DNA of 64,000 nt from the NCBI GenBank assembly GCA_046349595.1, contig JAXMCA010000001.1:1984001-2048000 (forward strand), given 5' to 3'. Of the stretch, positions 25,517 to 34,489 are shown piece after piece. The translations under genes were made by a program, and so were the position numbers. This DNA is from JACRLW01 sp046349595 (GTDB lineage Bacteria > Planctomycetota > UBA1135 > UBA2386). Within the stretch, counting starts at the first letter, position 1, and every line of letters starts with the position of its first letter. The notes beneath the pieces are model-generated. The model saw nothing but the letters and a program-made list of their open reading frames with translations. It made no database searches and had not been told where the DNA came from.

Positions 25517-27898
25517 ATGCGTGGTCCAGAGGACGTGATCCACTCTCCGGTTCGCGACACCGTCGCCGCCTCCCATCCCACTCCCGCAGGCGATCCGTCC
25601 GCGGTCGCGCAGATCCGCACGGGTCGCGCGGCGCGCCGGGACGGAGCCGCGCTCCTGCGGCGCCTGGCTGTGGTCGCACTCGGCATGCTGGCGACCTTCG
25701 GCACGCCCACCAGGGCGACCGCGCAGGACCAGAACCCGGGAGGCATCCAGCTCACGCCGGAGGGCGATCAGATCACGTTGGCCGTCAACGAGACGACCGG
25801 AGTCCCCGTCAAGGACTTCATCAAGCTCGCGGGGCGGATCACCGGAAAGTCCTTCTCGGTCAACGACACCGAGTTCACGGCGCCCGGACTCAACGTCAAC
25901 TTCATCGGGCCCTACAAGATCAAGAAGGACGAGTTCTACAACTTCTTCCAGACGATGCTCTACATCCGCGGCTTCGCGTGCGTGCCGCGGCGGACGGGAT
26001 CGAACGAGATCGTCGAGATCATCAGCTTCGCGGGGACGCGCCGCACCGAGATCTCCGCGGCGGCCCGCTACGTGGCCTTCGAGGACCTCGAGCAGTACTC
26101 GTCGCAGACCGGCGTCCAGATCCTCACCACCATCCCGGTCAAGTACCTCAACGCGACCAACGCGGTCACCCAGACCCGCCCCTTCTTCAACGCGCAGCCC
26201 GCGGCCGGCGGCACGCCGCTGATCATCGGCGCGCTCGGTGACAACCGCACGGTGCTGCTGCAGGGCTTCGGCCCGCAGGTCTGGGCCGCCTACCAGGTGC
26301 TCAAGCTCTCGGATGTCCCCCCCGTCGCACCCGACGAGGAGACACGCGTGGTGAAGCTCTACTCGGCGACCGCCGAGGAGCTCGAGTTGGTGCTGAAGCA
26401 GGTCCTCGACGAGCGCGCGCGCCGGACCCAGCAGGCCCAGGTCGCCGGCGGCCAGCCGGTCCAGGCCGGGTCGGCGGATCAGGTCCAGGTCCTCGCGCTC
26501 GCCTCGCTCAACGCCTTGCTGGTCAGCGGCAATCCTCAGCGGATCAACGAGGCCGTCGATCTGATCGCGCGTCTCGACCAGCCGATCACCGAGGCCAGCG
26601 GCGACATCCACGTCTTCACGCTCCGCAATGTCCTCGCCGAGGACCTCGCGACCACGCTGCGCACCTTCCTCCGCGAGGACCAGGTCGCCGAGCAGCAGGC
26701 GCAGGCCGGGCAGCAGGCGCAGACGCGCCGCCCGCGCCAGACCGTGATCACGGCGCATCCCGAGAGCAACAGCATCCTGATCTCCGCCTCGAACACGAAG
26801 TACAAGGAGATCCAGCGCATGATCGAGGGCCTCGACGTGCGTCAGCCGCAGGTGTTGATCGAGGCGGCGCTGGTCGAACTGTCGACCGACGACATCGACC
26901 GGCTCGGTGTGGAGTTGGGACTGATCGACGTGTCGGGTGACAACTTCACGCGCCCCTACGGCTTCACGAGCTTCGGCCTCACCACCTACCAGGACAACAA
27001 CGGCGACAGCCTGCCCGACATCCGCCTGCCGGACTTCAACAACCCGCTGCAGGGCCTCACGGGCGGCATCATCAAGAGCGACAACTTCGAAATGCCGGTG
27101 GTCGTCAACGCGCTCGCCAACAAGGACCACAGCAACATCCTGTCCTTGCCCAGCATCGTCGTGAACAACAACGAGAACGCGCTGGTCAAGAGCGAGGAGA
27201 ACCGTCCGACCACGCAGACCACACAGGGCAACAACAGCACGCAGACCGGTGTCGGCCAGCCGCGCGTCGCGGGCATCGAGCTCAACATCTCGCCGTCGAT
27301 CAGCACCAACGACTACCTGCGCCTGAACGTCGACCTCAACGTGTCGCGCTTCGTCGGCCAGGCCGACCCGACGACCGGCGGCATCACCATCAGTCGTCAG
27401 GTGAAAACGCAGATCACGCTGCCCAGCGGCAGCACGGTCATCCTCGGCGGCATCATCGAGGACCAGCAGACCGAGACCGAGGCCGGCATCCCCTTCCTCA
27501 AGGACATCCCGGTCATCGGCTTCCTGTTCAAGAGCAAGACCTCCGAGAACCGCAAGACGAACCTCTACTTCTTCGTCACGCCGACGATCCTCGACGAGCC
27601 CGACTTCAGCGATCTGCGCGAGATCAGCCAGCGCAAGAAGCTCGAGGCCGCCGACTACATCGGCGACCGCCGCCTGCGCATCGTCGACAGCAAATGGGTC
27701 GGCGGCGCACGCTCCAGCCTCGACGACCGCGACGCGACCATCGAGGACTACGACCGCTTCGGCGGCTTCGACCTGATGCATCGCACACGCCCCAAGGGCG
27801 ACAACACCGACCCGAAGACCCTGATGCCGAACGGCCCCCTCCCGAAGGATGGCGAGGGCGAACGGCAACCCGCCACGAGCAACGACGGCGGACACTGA
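25517..27898 (+). CDS. gspD: Type II secretion system secretin
   Basis: 793 residues. GspD forms the outer-membrane channel of the T2SS. A long polar head (1-45) precedes a signal-peptide core, LAVVALGMLATFGTPTRATA, near residues 50-70. N-domains follow (N0 with PVKDFIKLAGRITGKSFSV, then repeated N1-N3 type modules with Gln-rich linkers around 300 and 395). The secretin core has VLIEAALVELS, LSLPSIVVNNNENALV and GIPFLKDIPVIGFLF. The last 90 residues are hydrophilic and could be the pilotin-binding S-domain. It is the first gene of the gspDEFGGHIJ cluster; gspE follows after 6 bases. Confidence 0.94.
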   Translation: MRGPEDVIHSPVRDTVAASHPTPAGDPSAVAQIRTGRAARRDGAALLRRLAVVALGMLATFGTPTRATAQDQNPGGIQLTPEGDQITLAVNETTGVPVKDFIKLAGRITGKSFSVNDTEFTAPGLNVNFIGPYKIKKDEFYNFFQTMLYIRGFACVPRRTGSNEIVEIISFAGTRRTEISAAARYVAFEDLEQYSSQTGVQILTTIPVKYLNATNAVTQTRPFFNAQPAAGGTPLIIGALGDNRTVLLQGFGPQVWAAYQVLKLSDVPPVAPDEETRVVKLYSATAEELELVLKQVLDERARRTQQAQVAGGQPVQAGSADQVQVLALASLNALLVSGNPQRINEAVDLIARLDQPITEASGDIHVFTLRNVLAEDLATTLRTFLREDQVAEQQAQAGQQAQTRRPRQTVITAHPESNSILISASNTKYKEIQRMIEGLDVRQPQVLIEAALVELSTDDIDRLGVELGLIDVSGDNFTRPYGFTSFGLTTYQDNNGDSLPDIRLPDFNNPLQGLTGGIIKSDNFEMPVVVNALANKDHSNILSLPSIVVNNNENALVKSEENRPTTQTTQGNNSTQTGVGQPRVAGIELNISPSISTNDYLRLNVDLNVSRFVGQADPTTGGITISRQVKTQITLPSGSTVILGGIIEDQQTETEAGIPFLKDIPVIGFLFKSKTSENRKTNLYFFVTPTILDEPDFSDLREISQRKKLEAADYIGDRRLRIVDSKWVGGARSSLDDRDATIEDYDRFGGFDLMHRTRPKGDNTDPKTLMPNGPLPKDGEGERQPATSNDGGH

Positions 27899-27904
27899 AA
27901 GAAC

Positions 27905-29617
27905 ATGCTGCAGGATCGCATCCGTGAGCGTCTGCTCGAGAACGCGGGTCTCCGCGAAGAGCAGATCCGCGACGCCCTCCAGACCGAACGTGACTCCGGT
28001 CAGACACTCGACCAGGTGCTGATCGGCAAGAGCCTCCTGACCGAGGCGCGCTGCCTGGAGTTCTTCGCCGATTTCCTCGGCATCGAACTGCGCACCAGTC
28101 TCGAGGGAGTCGGAGTGCCGTCGGCGTTCATCCAGAACGTGCCGGTCCAGTTCGCACGCACCCACGGGCTGGTCGCCATCGGCAGCGATGGTCGCATCAC
28201 CAAGGTGGCCACTTCACGTCCGCTCGACGTGAAGCCGATGGACGATCTCGCGACGATGCTCGGCACCGCGACGGAAGCGGTGCTGGTCCCGCGCTCCGAG
28301 ATCGCGAACCTCATCAACCGCGCCTACCGCCACAAGGCCGACGGCGTCGACGAGGCCCTCGACGACATCGAGGAACAGGACATCGTCGGCCTCGCCGCCA
28401 AGATCGAGGAGAGCGAGGACCTGCTCGACGTCGCCAACAAGGCGCCGATCATCAAGCTGGTCAACATGCTGCTGTTCCAGGCGCTCAAGCTCCGCGCCTC
28501 GGACATCCACCTGCAGCCGTACATCGACCGTCTGCAGGTGCGCATGCGCATCGACGGCGTGCTCTACGACACCGAGGCGATCCCCAAGAAGGCACAGGAG
28601 GCGATCGTCTCCCGCGTGAAGGTCATGGGGAAGATGGACATCGCCGAGCGCCGCCTGCCGCAGGACGGTCGCGCGTCGATCCGCATCGGCGACGGCGACG
28701 TCGACGTGCGCATCTCCACGGTGCCGGTGCAGAACGGCGAGCGCATCGTCTTCCGCATCCTCGACAAGACCACCAAGGTCTACTCGCTCGACCAGATCGG
28801 TCTCGACGAGCTGAACCTCAAGACGATCAAGCGCTACATCAACTACTCGCACGGCATCATCTTCGTGACCGGCCCGACGGGCTCGGGCAAGACCACGACG
28901 CTCTATGCGGGTCTCAACGAGATCAACTCGTCGAAGCTGAACATCCTCACCATCGAGGATCCCGTCGAATACAACCTCGACGGCATCAGCCAGGTGCAGG
29001 TCAACGTGAAGAAGGGCCTGACCTTCGCCGCGGGACTGCGCTCGTTCCTGCGTCAGGACCCCGACGTGATGATGGTCGGCGAGGTCCGCGACCAGGAGAC
29101 CGCGGACATCGCGATCCGCGCCGCGCTCACCGGGCACCTCGTGTTCTCGACGGTGCACACCAACGACTCGGCGTCGACGGTGACCCGCATGCTCGACATC
29201 GGCATCGAGCCGTACCTGGTGTCGTCCTCGGTCCTGCTGGTGATCGCACAGCGTCTCGTGCGCACGGTGTGTCCGCACTGCCGCGAGCACACCAAGGAGC
29301 CCGACGAACGCATGCGATTCCAGCTCGAGGAGCTGCGCCTCTCGGTCGACCAGTTCCCCGACGGCGTCGCTTTCGGCCGCGGCTGTGACGAGTGCTTCCA
29401 CAGCGGCTTCTCCGGGCGCACCGCGATCTACGAGGTCATGCCGATCGACGGCGTGATCCAGGAGCAGATCGTCAACAAGGCGACGGCGAGCGAGATCAAG
29501 CGCGGCGCGCTGGAACGCGGGCTGCGCACGCTGCGCATGGACGGCGTCGCCAAGGTGCTGCAGGGCATCACCTCGGCGGAGGAAGTGCTGCGCGTCACGC
29601 AGCTCGACGTGAGCTGA
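27905..29617 (+). CDS. gspE: Type II secretion system ATPase
   Basis: 570 residues. GspE is the cytoplasmic hexameric ATPase that powers pseudopilus assembly. It has an N-terminal T2SSE_N-type domain (1-150), Walker A GPTGSGKTTT near residue 323, the Asp box, and a His box region GHLVFSTVHTNDS. A zinc-binding module with CPHC near 455 and CDEC near 495 is present, as in GspE/PilB. GspE/PilB discrimination rests on the neighbours, which are gsp-type pseudopilin genes. Start ATG at 27905 follows gspD by 6 bases. Confidence 0.94.
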   Translation: MLQDRIRERLLENAGLREEQIRDALQTERDSGQTLDQVLIGKSLLTEARCLEFFADFLGIELRTSLEGVGVPSAFIQNVPVQFARTHGLVAIGSDGRITKVATSRPLDVKPMDDLATMLGTATEAVLVPRSEIANLINRAYRHKADGVDEALDDIEEQDIVGLAAKIEESEDLLDVANKAPIIKLVNMLLFQALKLRASDIHLQPYIDRLQVRMRIDGVLYDTEAIPKKAQEAIVSRVKVMGKMDIAERRLPQDGRASIRIGDGDVDVRISTVPVQNGERIVFRILDKTTKVYSLDQIGLDELNLKTIKRYINYSHGIIFVTGPTGSGKTTTLYAGLNEINSSKLNILTIEDPVEYNLDGISQVQVNVKKGLTFAAGLRSFLRQDPDVMMVGEVRDQETADIAIRAALTGHLVFSTVHTNDSASTVTRMLDIGIEPYLVSSSVLLVIAQRLVRTVCPHCREHTKEPDERMRFQLEELRLSVDQFPDGVAFGRGCDECFHSGFSGRTAIYEVMPIDGVIQEQIVNKATASEIKRGALERGLRTLRMDGVAKVLQGITSAEEVLRVTQLDVS

Positions 29618-29671
29618 GCGCAGCTCCGATACGAACCCGCAACGACGGATCTGAAGCGACGGACCTGACCG

Positions 29672-30895
29672 GTGCCCATCTTCGAATACAAGGCGGTCGA
29701 CGGCGAGAACAAGCAGAAGCGCGGCATCATCGATGCCGACTCGCCTCGCGAAGCGCGCATCAAGCTGCGCAACGAGCGCCTGTTCGTCACCGATCTCAAG
29801 GAGCGCAAGGGCCGCAAGTCGCGCCTGCAGATCAGGGGCATCACCGGCATCGACTCGCCGAACCGTCAGCGCAACGAGCAAGTGGCGGCCGTCACCCGGC
29901 AGATGGCGTCCCTGCTGCGCTCGGGCATCCCGCTCGCCGAGGCGCTCCGGATGGTCATCGAGCAGGCTCCCGACCGCCGCATCGAAGCCGCCTTCCGGGA
30001 CATCCGCGAGAAGGTCACCCAGGGCATTCCCTTCGGTGACGCCGTGATGCAGCACCCCGGCTACTTCAGCGAGCTGTACTCGAACATGGTGCGCGCGGGT
30101 GAATCTTCGGGCGCGCTGGATCAGGTGATGGTCCGTCTGGCCGGGTTCCTGCAGACGCAGGCCCGCCTGAAGAACAAGGTCGGCGCCGCGCTGATCTACC
30201 CGATGATCATGGTGATCGTCGGCGTGATCGTCGTCGCCATCCTGATGACGGCCGTCGTCCCGAAGGTCACGCTGCTCCTCAAGCAGCGCAACGAAGACCT
30301 TCCGCTGCCGACGGAGATCCTGATCACCGTCAGCCATTTCCTGCAGAACAACTGGTTCCTGATCCTGGTCGGCCTGCTGATGCTGACCATCCTGTTCCAG
30401 CTCTTCGTCAACTCGCCGAAGGGACGGCTCGCCTTCGACCGCCTCAAGCTCCGGCTGCCGGTGTTCGGCGACCTGATGCGCAAACAGTCGGTCGCCCGCT
30501 TCGCGACCACGCTCGCCACGCTGCTGCGCTCGGGCGTGCCGGCGCTCCAGGCGATCGACATCACCAAGCGCGTCCTCGACAACCGCGTCCTGCAGAACGC
30601 GCTCACCTCGGTGCACGATCACGTGCTGGAAGGGACGGACATCTCCACGCCGATGAAGATGACCAACTCCTTCCCGCCCATGGTGTGCTACATGGTCGGC
30701 GTCGGAGAACAGGCCGGCAATCTGGAGGAGATGCTCGAGCGTGTCTCCGAGACCTACGACGAGGAAGTCGACATCGCGACTCAGAAGCTGACCTCGGTCA
30801 TCGAGCCGCTGATCATCGTCTTCCTCGCGGTGATCGTCGCCGGCATCGTGATCGCGATCGTGCTGCCGATGCTGCGCCTCCAGAAGGTCCACTGA
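29672..30895 (+). CDS. gspF: Type II secretion system inner-membrane platform protein
   Basis: 407 residues from a GTG at 29672. GspF is the polytopic platform that couples the GspE ATPase to pseudopilin insertion. It begins with the typical PIFEYKAVDGENKQKRGIIDADS, contains two repeats of the T2SSF domain (about 70-195 and 270-395, each with an F-A-T/LRSG-P-type motif such as ATTLATLLRSGVPALQAI) and three membrane helices near 170-195, 225-250 and 375-400. It lies between gspE (54 bases upstream) and the first gspG. Confidence 0.94.
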   Translation: MPIFEYKAVDGENKQKRGIIDADSPREARIKLRNERLFVTDLKERKGRKSRLQIRGITGIDSPNRQRNEQVAAVTRQMASLLRSGIPLAEALRMVIEQAPDRRIEAAFRDIREKVTQGIPFGDAVMQHPGYFSELYSNMVRAGESSGALDQVMVRLAGFLQTQARLKNKVGAALIYPMIMVIVGVIVVAILMTAVVPKVTLLLKQRNEDLPLPTEILITVSHFLQNNWFLILVGLLMLTILFQLFVNSPKGRLAFDRLKLRLPVFGDLMRKQSVARFATTLATLLRSGVPALQAIDITKRVLDNRVLQNALTSVHDHVLEGTDISTPMKMTNSFPPMVCYMVGVGEQAGNLEEMLERVSETYDEEVDIATQKLTSVIEPLIIVFLAVIVAGIVIAIVLPMLRLQKVH

Positions 30896-30943
30896 GCCGA
30901 CCATGCGTGGAAGACGCGCGTTGCGGCGTGCGTCGGACGCGGC

Positions 30944-31354
30944 ATGCACACCGCTCCTCGCCCCGCCCTCGTCCACGGCTTCACCCTGATCGAGATCATG
31001 GTCGTGGTCGTGATCCTCGGACTGCTCGCCACGCTGGTGGTACCCAACGTCCTCGGTCAACTGCAGGACTCCCGGATCAAGACCACGCAGGCCAACGCGC
31101 GGACCATCCTCGACGCCACCAAGACCTTCGAGCTGCACCGCACCAAGACCCCCGTCGTGCTGGAGGACCTCATCGCCCCGGACGCGGTCGGCACGCCGAT
31201 GCTCGAGCGCACGCAACTCGTCGATGCCTGGAACAACCCCTTCGAACTCCGCCCTCTCGAAGGCGCGGGACGCTACGAAGTGATCTCTCGCGGCGCGGAC
31301 GGGCTCGTCGACACGGCGGACGACATCGTCGTGCTCCCCCGCGATCCGCGCTGA
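30944..31354 (+). CDS. gspG: Pseudopilin GspG-like, copy 1
   Basis: 136 residues. A class III prepilin leader is cut between Gly and Phe in HGFTLIEIMVVVVILGLLA, leaving a hydrophobic N-terminal helix with the conserved Glu5. The C-terminal part has the GspG-type calcium loop, DGLVDTADDIVV. GspG is the major pseudopilin of the T2SS. The second copy 207 bases downstream is about the same length and clearly similar, so one may be the major and one a variant subunit. This copy is the more divergent in its middle helix. Confidence 0.88.
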   Translation: MHTAPRPALVHGFTLIEIMVVVVILGLLATLVVPNVLGQLQDSRIKTTQANARTILDATKTFELHRTKTPVVLEDLIAPDAVGTPMLERTQLVDAWNNPFELRPLEGAGRYEVISRGADGLVDTADDIVVLPRDPR

Positions 31355-31497
31355 TCGCGCGTCCATCGCGCATCCAGCGGGACTCCGTGGCAGGGGCGCT
31401 TCCGTGCGACCAACGCCATGCGGCGGCGATGCGTGCGAGCGCGGGGAAGAACCGCGCGCCCGGTCCGTCGAAGTGCCGGCGCGGTATCCTCCGATCC

Positions 31498-31526
31498 TGG
31501 TCGCGGTGCGCGAGACCGGATAACAT
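31498..31526 (+). promoter_or_regulatory. Possible internal promoter before gspG copy 2
   Basis: TGGTCG (31498-31503), a 17-base spacer and TAACAT (31521-31526) lie in the 206-base gap between the two gspG genes, with AGGA about 9 bases before the ATG at 31561. A separate promoter would suit a major pseudopilin needed in excess over the rest of the machine. The -35 match is weak. Confidence 0.3.
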
Positions 31527-31560
31527 CCGCCGCCCGATACGCTGAACAGGAACCCCTGAG

Positions 31561-31971
31561 ATGACCCACCCCGCCTCCCCACGACGCCAACGCGGCTTCA
31601 CGCTGGTCGAGATCATGGTCGTGATCGTGATCCTCGGCCTGCTCGCCGGCATCGTGGTTCCCAACGTGCTGAGCAACGTGCTCGAGGCCCGTGTCACGAC
31701 CACGAAGTCCAACGCTCAGGCGATCCGCAATGCCGTGACGAGCTACCTTCGCAAGGCCAACAAGGATCAGATCGAACTCGAGGACCTCGTCACCCCGGAC
31801 AGCACCGGCAACTCGCTCCTCGAGCGCAGCATGCTCAAGGACGCCTGGGACAACGAGTTCGAGCTCCGCAAGCTCGAGGGCTACGGCAAGTACGAGGTCA
31901 TCTCGAAGGGCCCCGACGGCATCGTCGACACCGAGGACGACATCGTCGTCCCCGAGCGCTCCCAGAACTGA
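31561..31971 (+). CDS. gspG: Pseudopilin GspG, copy 2
   Basis: 136 residues. The leader ends RRQRG and is cleaved before FTLVEIMVVIVILGLLAG. The mature part has the GspG features: ELEDLVTPD, LLKDAWDNEFELR-like segment (here MLKDAWDNEFELR), and the calcium loop DGIVDTEDDIVV. It is the better match to a standard major pseudopilin, has a good ribosome-binding site and its own upstream space. The 136-residue length equals copy 1, which points to tandem duplication followed by divergence. Confidence 0.92.
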   Translation: MTHPASPRRQRGFTLVEIMVVIVILGLLAGIVVPNVLSNVLEARVTTTKSNAQAIRNAVTSYLRKANKDQIELEDLVTPDSTGNSLLERSMLKDAWDNEFELRKLEGYGKYEVISKGPDGIVDTEDDIVVPERSQN

Positions 31972-31982
31972 GCGCGATCGCC

Positions 31983-32579
31983 GTGCAGCCGCGCCCTTCC
32001 CAGCCTGCATCCGGAAGCCCGCGTGAGCGCGGGTTCACGCTGATCGAGGTGATGGTCGTCGTGGCCATCCTCGCGATCGTGGCGCGGGTGGCGATGGCGA
32101 GTCTCGGCGCGTTGGTGCCCTCCACCACGCTCGACGCGGAAGCCCAGAAGCTGATGTCCCTGGTCGACTACCTGCGCTCCGAGGCGGAGCTGCAGGGGAA
32201 GACCTACAAGCTCGAACTCGACCTGGACGGCAATCGCTACCGCGAGGTCTGGCCGGCGGAGATGAAGATCGCGCTGGACCAGGACCCCGGCGAGCTCGAG
32301 GAACACCGCCTCGGCTGGACGCCGCTCGACAACCATGTGCGCTTCGCCGGCCTCGGAGTGATCGGCGAGCCGACTCTCCGCAAGGGCCGCGTGCAGATCC
32401 TGCTGGACCGCAACGGCAACACCTCCGACCAGGTGATCATCCTGCGCATGAAGTCGGAGGACCTGAAGAAGCTGGTGTGGACCATCCAGATCCACGGACT
32501 GGAACCGGGTTGCACCCTGGTGCGCGACGAGAACGAGCACGAGGCCTACATCGAGAGGATCGAGGAGGGCCATTTCTGA
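31983..32579 (+). CDS. gspH: Pseudopilin GspH
   Basis: 198 residues from a GTG at 31983, 11 bases after gspG copy 2. Prepilin cleavage site RERGFTLIEVMVVVAILAIV at about residues 14-33, then a beta-rich domain with YKLELDLDGNRYR and RVQILLDRNGN, in the pattern of the minor pseudopilin GspH (GspH/FimT fold). Minor pseudopilins start and cap the pseudopilus. Its stop shares bases with the ATG of gspI (TGATG). Confidence 0.82.
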   Translation: MQPRPSQPASGSPRERGFTLIEVMVVVAILAIVARVAMASLGALVPSTTLDAEAQKLMSLVDYLRSEAELQGKTYKLELDLDGNRYREVWPAEMKIALDQDPGELEEHRLGWTPLDNHVRFAGLGVIGEPTLRKGRVQILLDRNGNTSDQVIILRMKSEDLKKLVWTIQIHGLEPGCTLVRDENEHEAYIERIEEGHF

Positions 32580-33298
32580 TGGCGAGGCCGAAGGACAGCG
32601 CACACCGCGCCGACGCGGGCTTCACCCTCCTCGAAGCCCTGGTCGCCGTCGCGATCCTCGCGATGGTCATCATCCCCTTCCTCAGCATGCGCACGCGTGC
32701 GATCGAGGACTCGGCCGATGCCCGCGGATGGCGTGTCGCACGCGAGATCGCCGAGCGCTACCTCAGCGAGATCCAGGCCGGCGCACGGGAGTCTCCACCG
32801 ACCAATCGCCTGTCGGTCGACGTCGAAGGCTATCCGGGCTTCTCCTACAAGGTCCTGATCGGAGAGGCCGCCATCAGCGAGGAACAGACCGCGCTCGCGG
32901 GAACGGATTCGTTCCGCGGCGGCAGCTCCGAGGGCGACCGGCTGGCCTGGCAGAAGGACCGCCAGCAGCTCCGCGAGGCCCAGTCGCGGGGCCTGAGCAT
33001 GACCGACTACCAGGACTCTCTGCACGAGAAGGAGATGCAGGAGCGCATCCCCTCCGAGGACGAGTTCGAGGATGTGGCGGTCCTGGTCCAGTTCCCGGCG
33101 TCGCGCAGCAGCGACGACGAGAGCAAGTCGACCCTGACCTTCATGCTGCGCGCGAAGATCTGCACCATGGCCCTCGAAGGATTGACCCCCGAGAAAGCCG
33201 AAGACGTGGCCAAGGCCCGCGGCGGTTCGTCGGGTTCCTCCGGCAGCACGGGATCCAGCGGGTCCGGCAGCACGGGCAAGACCTCCGGAAAGAACTGA
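32579..33298 (+). CDS. gspI: Pseudopilin GspI-like
   Basis: 239 residues from the ATG at 32579, which overlaps the gspH stop; the longer frame from 32477 lies inside gspH. The prepilin motif ADAGFTLLEALVAVAILAMVI is near residues 13-33. Following residues form a minor pseudopilin head, much longer than the usual GspI (about 120 residues) because of a polar insertion rich in Glu, Gln and Asp (about 90-170) and a Gly/Ser/Thr tail (last 30 residues). Position between gspH and gspJ supports the GspI assignment. Confidence 0.78.
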   Translation: MARPKDSAHRADAGFTLLEALVAVAILAMVIIPFLSMRTRAIEDSADARGWRVAREIAERYLSEIQAGARESPPTNRLSVDVEGYPGFSYKVLIGEAAISEEQTALAGTDSFRGGSSEGDRLAWQKDRQQLREAQSRGLSMTDYQDSLHEKEMQERIPSEDEFEDVAVLVQFPASRSSDDESKSTLTFMLRAKICTMALEGLTPEKAEDVAKARGGSSGSSGSTGSSGSGSTGKTSGKN

Positions 33299-33299
33299 C

Positions 33300-34439
33300 A
33301 TGGACAAGGGCAAGCGCACCTCGACCCCGGCAGCGATCTCGGCCCGCCGCGTGACCGACCTCGGCTTCACCCTGATCGAGGTGATGGTCGCGGTCCTGAT
33401 CGCCTCGATGGTGATGGTGGCCGTGAGCGCGAGCTTCCTCGGCACCATGAACGCGCACTACGAGATCGACAACGCCAACTCGGTGATGTCGGAGGGGCAG
33501 CGCGTGCTCGACATCATGGAGCGCGATCTGCGCTCACTGTGGCACTACGACATCAAGAAGAACCGCGTCCTGTACGGGCGCTCGCGTGACATCGGTGGTT
33601 ACGACGCGGATCGACTCGACATCCTCGCCAGCACCGACGCGATCGAGGGCGTCGTCGACCTCGAGAACCGCATCGGTCACCCGGGCGTGTGCGAAGTCGG
33701 ATACTGGCTCAAGGAGAACCGCGAGATCCCCGGCCTGCTGGTGCTGTGCCGCCGCGAGGATCCCCTCGTCGACGACGACATGACCCTCGGCGGCAAGTTC
33801 CAGCGCGTCTCCGAGCGCGTGAAGAGCCTCAACATCACCTACTACGAAACCCTCGGCTACGACGCCGAACCGCGCGACGAGTGGGACTCGGGCCAGGATG
33901 GCGGCAAGCTGCCGCGCCGCATCAAGATCGAGTTGAAGCTCCACCGTCGGATCGGCAATCGCAATCAGGTGTCGGGCGCGGAGATCAGCGACGACTTCGG
34001 CATCCTCGAGACCTACGTGCGCCACATCGTCTTCGACCAGCGCTACGAGAAGATCCTCCAGGCGGGGATCGCGATGGTCCCGGTCGCACCGGTCGCACCC
34101 TCTGATCAGCCGACGTCCGCCGGAGGCGGCGACCAAGGCGGAAGCGGCGGAGGAGGAAGTGGCGGCGGCGGCGCGCGCGGCGGCAACGGCATGCCGGGCG
34201 TCGGCGAGGGCGGCAACTTCATGGTCGGCAACGGCCGTCCACCCGGCGGCGCGCGCGGCGGTCAGGGCGGACGCACCCCCGGCGGACCGGGAGGGCGGGG
34301 TCAACCGCCGTCGGGCGGACCGCCGATCGACCTCGGCGGCCTCCTGCGCGGCGGCGGCAACGCGCCCGGCGGACTCAACGGCCTGTTCGGCAACGGCGGC
34401 CGAGGCGGCGGCAATCCCTTCGGCGGCGCGAGCCGCTGA
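33300..34439 (+). CDS. gspJ: Pseudopilin GspJ-like with glycine-rich tail
   Basis: 379 residues; the ATG at 33300 is 1 base after the gspI stop. Prepilin motif LGFTLIEVMVAVLIASMVMV near residues 21-40, then a GspJ-type head (to about 260) with VMSEGQRVLDIMERDLRSLW and SLNITYYE. The last roughly 110 residues are low-complexity Gly/Pro/Ala/Asn with many GG and GGA runs, not part of any GspJ I know. It is the last gene of the cluster; serS converges 50 bases later. No gspK, gspL, gspM or gspC follows. Confidence 0.78.
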   Translation: MDKGKRTSTPAAISARRVTDLGFTLIEVMVAVLIASMVMVAVSASFLGTMNAHYEIDNANSVMSEGQRVLDIMERDLRSLWHYDIKKNRVLYGRSRDIGGYDADRLDILASTDAIEGVVDLENRIGHPGVCEVGYWLKENREIPGLLVLCRREDPLVDDDMTLGGKFQRVSERVKSLNITYYETLGYDAEPRDEWDSGQDGGKLPRRIKIELKLHRRIGNRNQVSGAEISDDFGILETYVRHIVFDQRYEKILQAGIAMVPVAPVAPSDQPTSAGGGDQGGSGGGGSGGGGARGGNGMPGVGEGGNFMVGNGRPPGGARGGQGGRTPGGPGGRGQPPSGGPPIDLGGLLRGGGNAPGGLNGLFGNGGRGGGNPFGGASR

Positions 34440-34489
34440 CTTGCCATCCGAATCCCACGCGCGAACTGGCCTGCGCGGGCGACCCCGGA

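Noticed and set aside
28214..31582. 1122-residue minus-strand open frame
   Set aside because: Antisense of gspE, gspF and gspG; no family match.
34080..34439. GC-rich repeats suspected to be a repeat array or CRISPR
   Set aside because: They are in-frame codons of a Gly-rich protein tail; no constant repeat and spacer pattern.
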